Under the pieces are notes generated by a model, which ran no database searches, had not been told where the DNA came from, and saw only the letters and a list, made by a program, of their open reading frames with translations. Source: Glandiceps talaboti (lineage: Eukaryota > Hemichordata > Enteropneusta > Spengelidae). From it: 64,000 nucleotides of DNA. Shown here piece by piece: positions 49,076 to 60,700 of this stretch (position 1 is its first letter; each line of letters starts with the position of its first letter). The translations under genes and the position numbers were made by a program. Location: positions 5,629,899 through 5,693,898 of the forward strand of contig NC_135567.1 in NCBI RefSeq assembly GCF_964340395.1, read 5' to 3'.

Positions 49076-49433
49076 ATTCACATAATTTTCTGGAACATTC
49101 TTCTCCTCTTTTCAACCAGTTAACAATTCTCGACGTGTTTAAGTTACACAAGTATTTAGTAGGTGTTTTTGTTTACGACTTAATACACAATAATTTACCA
49201 CACTCTATAACCAATTACTGCACGCTGTTGAATTATGAATACAATACACGACAGAAGGTTCAGGACAATTTATGTATTCCTCCAGTGAAGACATCAGTTG
49301 AACAACAATCAATATCATATACAGGTGCAACTACATGGAACGACATCAAATACAATATCAGGAAGGAACCAACACGACATAGTTTCAAGCGGTCACTTAA
49401 AATGGATTTATTAAAAGAATATATAGCATAGTT
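49076..49433 (+). pseudogene. Non-LTR retrotransposon RT C-terminus
   Basis: The open frame reads SSPLFNQLTILDVFKLHKYL, then FVYDLIHNNLPHSI, YNTRQKVQDNLCIPP, QSISYTGATTWNDIKYNI and a final FKRSLKMDLLKEYIA before TAG. This is the characteristic C-terminal tail of LINE reverse transcriptases of the CR1/L2/Rex type (HNNLLP, YNTR and a GPxxWN-like motif). All upstream RT is missing, as expected of a 5'-truncated copy. The 3' untranslated region runs to a (TCAA)n tail near 49690. Its insertion appears to split the 108-bp tandem repeat. Confidence 0.75.
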
Positions 49434-49695
49434 GGCATTCTTTACCGAACTTTCTTCTCATCACTTGTAAAATGACTGGGATTAGGATGGGGGTTGGGGC
49501 GGGGAGTGTGTTTAGTAACACCCGTGAATGTTTAACTATTAACCATTAATGTGAGGGGTCAGACTTGATTAGCAAAGCTATTTTCTGACTCCCATTACCT
49601 GTATAAATTTTGTATATATATATATCTTTTTCAAGTGATCTGAAATTATTTCTTGTACAAATAATAAAAATCAATCATTCAATCAATCAATTTAT
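49434..49695 (+). mobile_element. LINE 3' UTR with (TCAA)n tail
   Basis: Noncoding tail after the RT stop, ending AATAAAAATCAATCATTCAATC. Microsatellite tails are typical of CR1/L2-like elements. Confidence 0.6.
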
Positions 49696-49822
49696 TTATA
49701 CTCACATTTGCACGTTTTACTCTATTGTCATCTGTGATAATTGTTACGACAATTATAAAAGTCGGCATGATGCTTTAACTTACCACCGCAATTCATCTGT
49801 AATACTAGCTTTTATTTCGTTC

Positions 49823-50090
49823 GGGGGGGGGGGGGGGCAGTAGTCTGGGGGGCAGTTGTCCGGGGGGCAGTTGTCCTTCGGGGCAATTGTCCAGGGGGCA
49901 GTTGTCCTTCGGGGGCAGTTGTCCGGGGGGGGGGGCGCAGTTGTCCTTTGGGGGGCAGTTGTCCAGGGGGCAATTGTCCGGGGGGCAGTTGTCCTTTGGG
50001 GCAGTTGTCTGGGGGCAATTGTCTGGGGGGCAGTTGTCCTTCGGGGGCGGTTGTCCGGGGGCAGTTGTCTGGGGGGCAGTTGTCCTGTTA
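49823..50090 (+). repeat. G-rich minisatellite (GGGGGGCAGTTGTCCTTCG)
   Basis: About fifteen units of 17-20 bp with G-runs of 4-13. The array is potentially quadruplex-forming and opens several spurious ORFs on both strands. Confidence 0.95.
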
Positions 50091-50781
50091 CCCAAATAAC
50101 CGTTTCAAAAGGAAAACCTAACAAAATTACCATACACAAACCAAAAGGGAAACCACAACTTTTATGTCAAAATCATCGAAAAATCAGACAAACAACGCCA
50201 CATTTCGGGATCATCACTCGAAACAAAGTTATCCTCGGGTACAAAGAAAGAACACATACGTCAACATTTGTGTGTAAACTGTAGAGTGGATACTACTTCA
50301 ACCTCTCATGATTTCATTTGATAGAAAATAAAGACAAACCAAAAGATCAAACCGAAACTTTTAGTGGCGAGTATTTCTTGGATGTACATCATCAAACAAT
50401 AAAACACAATGCAATGGAACTCCGGCAAGAAATCCGTGCCATACATTATTGCTTGAAAGTCTCAAGTTGATCCCCTCTAAGGTACAATTTCAAATGAACA
50501 TTCCAACCTAGTCAATATATCAGGTATTAATGTATAACAATATAGACAGGAAAGTGTTATCCACAACCATTTTTATTTATAAATCAAACAAATTCAAACC
50601 TTTACAAACCCAAAACTACATAAAACATGAATAAAAAAGCTTAGAGTTTAAGTATTACAGTATCAATATTTGTTTGAAATGTCCATTACAATAATATCAC
50701 GTTACCATGGCAACTTGTAATATCTGATCTTAATAAAACTCAACATTGATTAGGTTTTGTCAATGAATAATGAAAAAGTAA
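50091..50781. other. Intergenic, no gene seen
   Basis: AT-rich. No exon recognised. Confidence 0.5.
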
Positions 50782-51210
50782 TAACCTAGTTAAGATAAAA
50801 ATAACAATTGATAAACGTGAAAGTCTTACAAATACACATTTATCATTGCTGACAAAGATAACACTGTCACCTAGTTAAGATAAAAATAACAATTGATAAA
50901 CGTGAAAGCCTTACAAATACACATTCATCATTGCTGACAAAGATAACACTGTCACCTAGTTAAGATAAAAATAACAATTGATAAACGTGAAAGTCTTACA
51001 AATACACATTTATCATTGCTGACAAAGATAACACTGTCACCTAGTTAAGATAAAAATAACAATTGATAAACGTGACAGTCTTACAAATACACATTTATCA
51101 TTGCTGACAAATATAACACTGTCACCTAGTTAAGATAAAAATAACAATTGATAAACGTGAAAGTCTTACAAATACACATTTATCATTGCTGACAAAGATA
51201 ACACTGTCAC
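50782..51210 (+). repeat. 85-bp tandem repeat, five copies
   Basis: CACCTAGTTAAGATAAAAAT recurs every 84-85 bp (50867, 50951, 51036, 51121). Copies are almost identical. Confidence 0.95.
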
Positions 51211-52330
51211 CATAAATATTATATTTTCCCATTTTTAAAACTGTGATTTATATTCGATATAAAATGTTCAACTGAGTACTTTGAGGCTTTCTGTTTTAAA
51301 TTTTGTGATTAAGTATGAATATACTATAAATTGTTAGTACTAACGACACATAAAATGGAAAATATTGATGAGCTTTGTTAAGACACATTTAGTTAGAATC
51401 AACAATTTCATTTCTAATCATGTTATTATGAAAATACTATTAATTGTTAATAAAGATTAATAAAGTACTAAACGATACAAAAATAGAAAATGTTGACGAT
51501 TATACATATTTCAATTGTATCAACAATTTCATTTCAATTATCTATGTACATTTCTCACTTACAGGAAGTATTTCAATGATATGTAAAACACTTTTCAGTG
51601 CAGGTATATGTACTCGGGTTATAATTATAAAACTAATCCATGGACCTATTTATGATGTCATTGGTAATTATTCACTCTTTGGTTTCCACATACTCTAGGT
51701 TTAAATCATTTTAGTGGAAACAATGGAAAAAACGTTTTTGACCACATTTTGAAATAATATATCAGTTTGATTGTGAGCTATCATATTTTGTATGTAGATA
51801 TAACGATCCCTGTGTGTCTTCTCTTTGACATATATTGTATTCTTTGACATGTATTTCTATTTCTCTCTATGGTTTATTAGGTGAAAATACATGTATGGAA
51901 ATGTGACATCCACACCTGTCTAAACCATTGAATGTAATCAGATGTCTTCATTGGTTGACGTCATGAGTATTTGTATTTGTTCTCATATCTTCTACTTACA
52001 AAGTGTACTTTGAATTTCTCTGTAAGTATGCAATGCTTTATTTTCATACTTTGTCTTTTCATATCACAGCATATTCACATGTTGTTATTTTTCTTGGCAA
52101 GGTGACACTTGTTATGTATTTATTGTAAACATACCCTGCATGATATCTTTTTAATTTGGAAATAAACAAAGTTTAATTATCTGACAAATAGAACCTAAAA
52201 AACACGTACAGTTTGCACTTTAAACAGTTTGATTCCTCTTTACACATCTCTTTATTTGTACATTATGTAATTTTTATTATAACTAACACATTGTTATGTT
52301 TGTTGTTGTGTACTTTGCCAACAATGTAAG
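51211..52330. other. Probable intron or upstream region of the plus-strand gene
   Basis: AT-rich with no recognisable exon. It ends in a T-rich stretch and AATGTAAG just before the exon at 52331. Confidence 0.4.
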
Positions 52331-52570
52331 GCATTGGCAGAATTCTTCAGCAAACATATTGGACTTGATGCAGATCATATGATAGTTGATGTTGGCATGA
52401 ATGAAACTGGTAGAGATAGTGATGCTGACAAGTGGAAGACAAGTGTATTGAAGGTGCTTCAAAAATACAAAGACTACTTCAAGAAAGCCCAAGATGTCAA
52501 GGAATTCTTAAGGAGTCTTCAAGCTATAAAGGAGTCACATGACCAATTTCTCCAAATGTTAGCAAAGTAA
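52331..52570 (+). CDS. Terminal exon of an unrecognised plus-strand gene
   Basis: An open frame of 79 codons follows a plausible acceptor (T-rich tract, then AATGTAAG) and ends at TAA 52568-52570. The product begins ALAEFFSKHIGLDADHM and ends HDQFLQMLAK. It is amphipathic and helix-rich, with regular spacing of hydrophobic and charged residues (KVLQKYKDYFKK, VKEFLRSLQAIK), like the tail of a helical protein. No family is recognised. It lacks an ATG near the start, so it must be spliced to exons further left, which I could not find. It is convergent with the COR-DED gene, with about 390 bp between the two stops. It could also be an exon relic. Confidence 0.45.
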   Translation, partial: ALAEFFSKHIGLDADHMIVDVGMNETGRDSDADKWKTSVLKVLQKYKDYFKKAQDVKEFLRSLQAIKESHDQFLQMLAK

Positions 52571-52961
52571 AATAACAAAACAAACAACGTGAGAGTACAA
52601 CGTGATAACAATAACGATTGCACAATCACTAATGGTAACCTTACCAATGCCTTACAAAATTGGCAAACTAGACAACAACAAACATAACAGAGTGTTGGAT
52701 ATGTTAAAAATAACATAATATAAAACATGAACAGATGGGTTTAGCTATTCTAGCCGCCTAGGACTGTCTGCAACCTTATTTGAAAACAGTTCTAGGTAGG
52801 TCTCAATGAATTGGGCAATTTTGTTTGCACAGTTGGACATTGATGATTTTGCAATATTGAGGCATACATATTAATTATGCATACGTCATCTGCTCACCAT
52901 CATCTTCTGACAGTTTTGGAGTCTTCAGTGGTCTCTGCAGTCCTTGTCTGCCCATCTAGAA

Positions 52962-53197
52962 TTAAAAACCTTGCTGGAATCTTTGGTTTACGTTTTCAGC
53001 TAAGGCTACCAAACCTACGCATTCAAGAAGTTGAATGAGAACTCCTGGGTCTGTTCTAGTAATGTGACCAAGATCTATCAACTTCTCAAGGAAAGCAAAC
53101 CCTGGAATCTCGTCATTGAGTATTGCTTGCTTATCTTTTACAGTAATCTTGTTTTGAGTCAGTCCTTTCGCAATGTTCAGTAACTCGTGTAATTTAT
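52962..53197 (-). CDS. Second DED exon and stop of the ROCO-DED gene
   Basis: The acceptor is AATTATGTAG; the split codon gives D. The product reads [35 protein letters not shown], then [18 protein letters not shown], and ends RFQQGF. Helices 2-6 of a DED are apparent, including the FxxLxxxxxI pattern and the LLExxGLxxLA end. The domain is complete when joined to 54468-54535 (about 95 residues). Confidence 0.8.
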
Positions 53198-53735
53198 CTA
53201 CATAATTTAGAAACAAACGAAAAGAATAATTGATTAATGGATGAATGAATAAATCGATCGATTGACCGACCGACCGACCGATCGTCGATCGATCGATCGA
53301 TCGGTCAGTCAGTCAGTCAGTCAGTCAATCAATCAATCAATCAATCAATCAACCAACCAACCAACCAACCAACCAACCAACCAACCAACCAATCAACCAA
53401 CCAACTAATATTGTGTTGCTAAGGTGTGAATTGAATATTCTAGAACATGAGGTAAAACCAATTCGTTGACAAGAATCACTACACATAGTGATTTTCAGGT
53501 AATGTTTCCAATATGTGTGTGAGATGTAAACATCAATTTTTGAATGTTTCTTCTACCAAATACATGTATGTTTTAACTGTTAATCTGCACTTCAAAGATA
53601 AATCGTGTAGATAAGTATGACTTCAGTTTGAAGATTTATATTCCTAAAATAACGTTCCATTTACAACAACTTAATGAATGTACTTGACTTCAAATATTTA
53701 TTTTCTATCTGTGTCTGTGTCTGTCTCTGTGTGTG

Positions 53736-53784
<49 letters not shown>

Positions 53785-54621
53785 GCATGTATGTATATAT
53801 GTATGTATGTATGTAGGTATGTATGTATGTATGTATGTATGTATGTATGTATGTAGGTATGTATGTATGTATGTATGTGTGTGTATGTATGTATGTATGT
53901 ATGTAAATTGTGTCTGTCTTGGCAGAAGTCAACTTTTAAACGAACACCACAAAAAATGAAACTGTGTTATCCCTCATATGGAATGACTGTTTTTACATTA
54001 TTGTTATTATTTTATAGTTTTGCCAATTCCAGTGAATTTGTAGACAGAGAAATGCAAAACAACATATAATATAACACAGTGCTGAACATCGTCTGCCACG
54101 TTCGGCCCGGAAGCTGAATACTAATCATAGCGACACGCGTACGTACACGTACACACACATATACACTTCAATGAACAGCTGTGAACACAAATTTGTTTCA
54201 TTTTAATTTCAATCTTTAAAAAAAATTCTTATGGTGTTTACCCCATAATTTTCCTGTTCTTAAATACCCACACCTTTATTGCCTTACGGACATAAGCTTG
54301 TATTGTTATGCTCGTTCCGGGGCCGCGATGCCCAATAACGGAGTACATTATCAGTAATAATGTACAGCGATGACATCACAAAATTCACTGGAATTGGTAA
54401 TGCTATAATATAATTTCTATTATATCAAAAAATGATAGCTGGATTAAAAGTGTATGTACATCCTTACCTTGACCAATATCAGCAGATAATTTATTCAAGT
54501 AGACAATGAAAGGATCTATTAATGTTCCCATCTTACTAGGATTTCTAAGTTGGTATAAAGTATAAAAAGACTCTATTAATTATGTACACAATATGCAAAA
54601 AACACAACAACAACATCAACG

Positions 54622-54654
<33 letters not shown>

Positions 54655-54674
54655 GCAACAAAAACAACAACAAC

Positions 54675-54754
<80 letters not shown>

Positions 54755-57700
54755 CAACAACAAGAAACTGGAAAAAAAAACATCGGAAATAATGGTGAAA
54801 TCCCCGTCAGCTAAAGTGGCAAAACGGAATATATAAACTGTTTTTATACTCAAGTTGAAATACTTTCACAACACCTCGATTAAACTATTCTTATACAATG
54901 TGGGTGATATCAATGCATGTCTTCAAGTTGAAATACTTTCACAACACCTCAATTAACCATTCAGATACATACTGGGCGGCGAGGCTTGGACAAACACACA
55001 GATTCTGAGCTGACCCCACTGAACATTCGACTATCAAGAGTACGATTTCCTAGAGCAGAGGAAAAAGCCTCATTTGATGTACTAGCTTGTTAGTTTTCTG
55101 TAGTCTGGTTTTATACGTGCATTGTCTTAATAAACTTTAAATAGTGTTACTATTTATTTTTTGGATTAATTTCCTTTATGTAACTTAAAACAATACTAGG
55201 GTTTGTGAGGTCTGACGTCATCATAACTCTCAGCTACATTTGTATGGCCTTCGCCATGTACAAGTTCACTGATAAATATTAGACATCATTTTTATGAATG
55301 AATGAATTTTTATGATGAAAGTATAGATAAGAAAATAATGGTAGAACTTATACAACTACCGTAAAGAAGAATAGATTTCTTATATGAAATATAAAGATTT
55401 TCCCTATATGCCAAACTTAAGTGATACATGTATACAAACTATTTCTTCTCGTCCCCTGGATAGTTCGTTATCTTATCATTTGCTACTTGAATGACGTCAT
55501 GTTATATGTGGTTAGTTCTGGTGTTTTTGACTACCATAGTTAATTACATGTTGATAATATGGTAAGAAACCATGACAATGCAGAAATTGACAACAATATG
55601 TTGACCTAATACATGAACTTTGACATAAAGTTTGAAATATATATTTGTCTCACTGCCATGACCTTGATTATACATAAATCTTCACGTTTCAAAATTGTGT
55701 TTCTTTAATTTATACTCTACTTCTGTTTCCTTTCTATTTTCTCGTTTTTATGCCCTCCTAGATATTGTAAATATATATTGTAAACAATTACTGGTATAAC
55801 ACAATACTCTTTTATTGATCCAGGAAATCATTTGTAATTGTCAACAAGGTAAAAATCTGTATGATCATTACACTTTGTCATTTGAATTGAACTTGGATGG
55901 CGGTAGCTAATTACAAGAGGTAATTCTACATTGAGATTCACTAGTTTAATGGAAATATGCAAATGTCAAAGGTGGTTAGTGCCCAATGTGGGACTTGAGA
56001 GTCAATCAAAGGTGGCTAGTGCCCAATGCGGGACTTGAGAGTCAATCTAAGGTGGCTAGTGCCCAATGTGGGACTTGAGAGTCAATCTAAGGTGGCTAGT
56101 GCCCAATGTGGGACTTGAGAGTCAATCTAAGGTGGCTAGTACCCAATGTGGGACTTGAGAGTCAGTCTAAGGTGGCTAGTGCCCAACGTGGGACTAGAGA
56201 GTCAATTTAAGGTGGTTAGTGCCCAATGTGGGACTTGAGAGTCAATCTAAGGTGGCTAGTACCCAATGTGGGGCTTGGGAGTCAATCTAAGGTGGCTAGT
56301 ACCCAATGTGGGGTTTGAGAGTCAATCTAAGGTGGCTAGTGTCCAATGTGGGGTTTGAGAGTCAATCTAAGGTGGCTTGTGTCCAATGTGGGACTTGAGA
56401 GTCAATCTAAGGTGGCTAGTGCCCAATGTGGGGCTTGAGAGTCAATCTAAGGTGGCTAGTGCCCAATGTGGGGTTTGAGAGTCAATCTAAGGTGGCTAGT
56501 GCCCAATGTGGGACTTGAGAGTCAATCTAAGGTGGCTAGTACCCAACGTGGGACTTGAGAGTCAATCTAAGGTGGCTAGTACCCAATGGGGGGCTTGAGA
56601 GCCAGTCTAAGGTGGCTAGAGCCCAACGTGGGACTAGAGAGTCAATCTAAGGTGGTTAGTGCCCAATGTGGGACTTGAAAGTCAATCTAAGGTGGCTAGT
56701 GCCCAATGTGGGGCTTGAGAGTCAATCTAAGGTGGTTAGTGCCCAATGTGGGACTTGAGAGTCAATCTAAGGTGGCTAGTGCCCAATGTGGGACTTGAGA
56801 GTCAATCTAAGGTGGCTAGTGCCCAATGTGGGACTAGAGAGTCAATCTAAGGTGGTTAGTGCCCAATGTGGGGCTTGAGAGTCAATCTAAGATGGCTAGT
56901 GCTCAATGTGGGACTTGAGAGTCAATCTAAGGTGGCTAGTACCCAACGTGGGACTAGAGAGTCAATCTAAGGTGGTTAGTGCCCAATGTGGGGCTTAAGA
57001 GTCAATCTAAGATGGCTAGTGCCCAATGTGGGACTTGAGAGTCAATCTAAGGTGGCGAGTGCCCAATGTGGGACTAGAGAGTCAATCTAAGGTGGTTAGT
57101 ACCCAATGTGGGACTTGAGAGTCAATCTAAGGTGGTTAGTGCCCAATGTGGGGCTTAAGAGTCAATCTAAGGTGGCCAGTGCCCAATGTGGGACTTGAGA
57201 GTCAATCTAAGGTGGCTAGTGCCCAATGTGGGACTAGAGAGTCAATCTAAGGTGGTTAGTACCCAATGTGGGACTTGAGAGTCAATTTAAGGTGGCTAGT
57301 GCCCAATGTGGGACTTGAGAGTCAATCTAAGGTGGCTAGTGCCCAATGTGGGACTTGAGAGTCAATCTAAGGTGGTTAGTACCCAATGTGGGACTTGAGA
57401 GTCAATCTAAGGTGGCTAGTGGCCAACATGGGACTAGAGAGTCAATCTAAGGTGGCTAGTACCCAATGTGGGACTTGAGAGTCAATCTAAGGTGGCTAGT
57501 ACCCAATGTGGGACTTGAGAGTCAATCTAAGGTGGCTAATATCCAATGTGGGACTAGAGAGTCAATCTAAGGTGGCTAGTACCCAATGTGGGACTTGAGA
57601 GTCAATCTAAGGTGTCTAGTGTCTAGCGTTTGACTAGAGAGTCAATCTAAGGTGGCTAGTGCCCAATGTGGGACTAGAGAGTCAATCTAAGATGGCTAGT

Positions 57701-60700
57701 GCCCAATGTGGGACATGAGAGTCAATCTAAGGTGGCTAGTACCCAATGTGGGACTTGAGAGTCAATCTAAGGTGGCTAGTGCCCAATGTGGGACTTGAGA
57801 GTCAATCTAAGGTGGTTAGTGCCCAATGTTGGACTTGAGAGTCAATCTAAGGTGGCTAGTACCCAATGTGGAACTTGAGAGTCAATCTAAGGTGGCTAGT
57901 GCCCAATGTGGGACTAGAGAGTCAATCTAAGATGGCTGGTGCCCAATGTGGGACTTGAGAGTCAATCTAAGGTGGCTAGTACCCAATGTGGGACTTGAGA
58001 GTCAATCTAAGGTGGCTAGTGCCCAATGTGGGACTTGAGAGTCAATCTAAGGTGGTTAGTGCCCAATGTTGGACTTGAGAGTCAATCTAAGGTGGCTAGT
58101 ACCCAATGTGGAACTTGAGAGTCAATCTAAGGTGGCTAGTGCCCAATGTGGGACTTTAGAGTCAATCTAAGGTGGCTAGTGCCCAATGTGGGACTAGAGA
58201 GTCAATCTAAGATGGCTGGTGCCCAATGTGGGACTAGAGAGTCAATCTAAGGTGGTTAGTGCCCAATGTGGGACTTGAGAGTCAATCTAAGATGGCTAGT
58301 ACCCAATGTGGGACTTGAGAGTCAATCTAAGGTGGTTAGTGCCCAATTTGGGACTTGAGAGTCAATCTAAGGTGGCAATTGTCCAATGTGGGACTTGAGA
58401 GTCAATCTGAGGTGGCAAGTGTCCAATGTGGGGCTTGAGAGTCAATCTTAGGTGGTTAGTGCCCAATGTGGGACTCGAGAGTCAATCTAAGGTGGCTAGT
58501 GTCATTTAAGAAAGTGAGAAATTTCATAGTAAAATTGTATCTTTACAGTTTACCAGTCAATCTGAAGATTGTAATTATTTTTTGCACTTTATTGAAATTG
58601 AAAGTGAATTTTTTCTATATCATCAACGATAAGTTTATGATTGATGCTTTCAGGACTACATCATTGTATACTGTTATTAATATTGATAAAATTGAACAAC
58701 TTGAATTGACAATTATCTCAATTGTCATACCGATCTGCCATGTAGTTTGGAATTATAGATTTTATTTTTACGAAAAAGACATATTGTTAGCCCTAATTTG
58801 CATATCACCGATGATAACATCACGTCATTATGACTTTCTAAATTAAAACCCCCAAAAACGTCCCTGCTATCTTTATCACTCTAACTATGACACACACACA
58901 CACACATACACACACACACCACAGAGACATTTCACCATGCCTATAGTACACTGAATCTCAGTTCAGCTGTGATCACAAAAATGACAAATGCAAACAAGAA
59001 TAATGTGATATAATGCATAACAGAAATCAGTTGTTTTCCTCACCTTCCTCTCTGCTGTACATCCCTGACATCATCACGGTCGATTCCTATAATAAAAAAC
59101 CGCATAATGATTTATGTTAGCTATCACCAAAACATGAAAGGTGGTTAATGTCCAGTAGAAAATTAGAAGCCATTGGTAAACATGTATAAAAACACATTTA
59201 CTATTTCACTTATGACTACTTGTATAAGTAACATTTTACAAATAATTTGAACTTAATAATGATTATAAAGACTACAAATCTAAACCTACTCCAAGTATTA
59301 AATTCTATTTTATATCTAACATTGGATTCTTTCCCACACACATATTGAAAGGTATTTATTTTTGCAACCTGTCTACAGTTTTGTGATTATCATAGCGGAT
59401 TTCAAATGTTAGCATTACCACTCTTTCTAGCCAAACTAAATTATTTTTCACTAAACAAATGTCTTCTTCTCTGATGACATCATAGGATATTAATTTGACA
59501 TCCTAGAAGCCAAGTAAGACACTAATTATCTCACCTTCACCAGCCAATCTTGATTCGTCGACCACTTCTTCACCAGCCTTTGCTTCAGATAAGTGTAGCT
59601 TCTTCATTTGCTTTTCAACAGCTCCATCTGTCAAATAAAGAACATGTGCATATGTAATATGTGTATAACTGTGTAGAGTGATATGATTCATTTTTTGAAA
59701 GAATCAGAAAAATATCAACGATAACTAACTATTTTTCTTTTGGCACTGACATTCAAAAAGTAATATCAAATCTCTCCCAATATTCTTACCTTGACAAGGT
59801 AAACTGGCAGCGGCTTCTTTTCTACCCTTGCCGCCATCAGCAGGTGTTAGTATTCCCAATGTCTTGCAGTACAGACAATCCCACTTGGCACTGTATAAAG
59901 AATGAAATGAAATTATCAACATTTTACTAAAGTAAGACAGAAAGTAAACTGGTCTTAGAAACATTCGTGCAGTCTATTACTTTATTTACTTTCACTCGGT
60001 TCAACAAAAAATAAAAACAAAGTAAAAAAGACATATACACAAACATGCAATGAAGCAGAACCGGCAGAAAAAACAAAAGAACAAATACGTTATTTTTTTC
60101 GTCTGTAACTAATACAAGCAATAATCTTGTTTTCTCATAAAAATAGTAGTTTGGTTCGAGGAGAAAACTGTAGTCAGTCTACCTGTGAGTGTATGAGACA
60201 ATAAAATTTCAATGCTATTATAAGTCTAACTGTAAGTGTATGAGACAATGAAATTTCAATACTATTATAAGTCTAACTGTGAGTGTATGAGACAATGAAA
60301 TTTCAATGCTATTATAAGTCTAACTTTGAGCGTATGAGACAATGAAATTTCAATACTATTATAAGTCTAACTGAGTGTATGAGACAATGAAATTTCAATA
60401 CTATTATAAGTCTAACTGTGAGCATATGAGACAATGAAATTTCAATGCTATTATAAGTCTGACTACGAGTGTATGCGACAATGAAATTTCAATGCTATTA
60501 TAAGTCTAACTTTGAGTGTATGAGACAATGAAATTTCAATGCTATTATAAGTCTAACTGTGAGCGTATGAGACAATGAAATTTCAATACTATTATAAGTC
60601 TAACTGAGTGTATGAGACAATGAAATTTCAATGCTATTATAAGTCTAACTGTGAGCGTATGAGACAATGAAATTTCAATACTATTATAAGTCTAACTGAG

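Noticed and set aside
49780-50284. Proline/glutamine- and glycine-rich ORFs
   Set aside because: Translations of the G-rich minisatellite.
58466-58846. 126-aa hydrophobic ORF after the 40-bp array
   Set aside because: Starts inside the repeat, lies in an intron on the opposite strand to the gene, and has no family resemblance.
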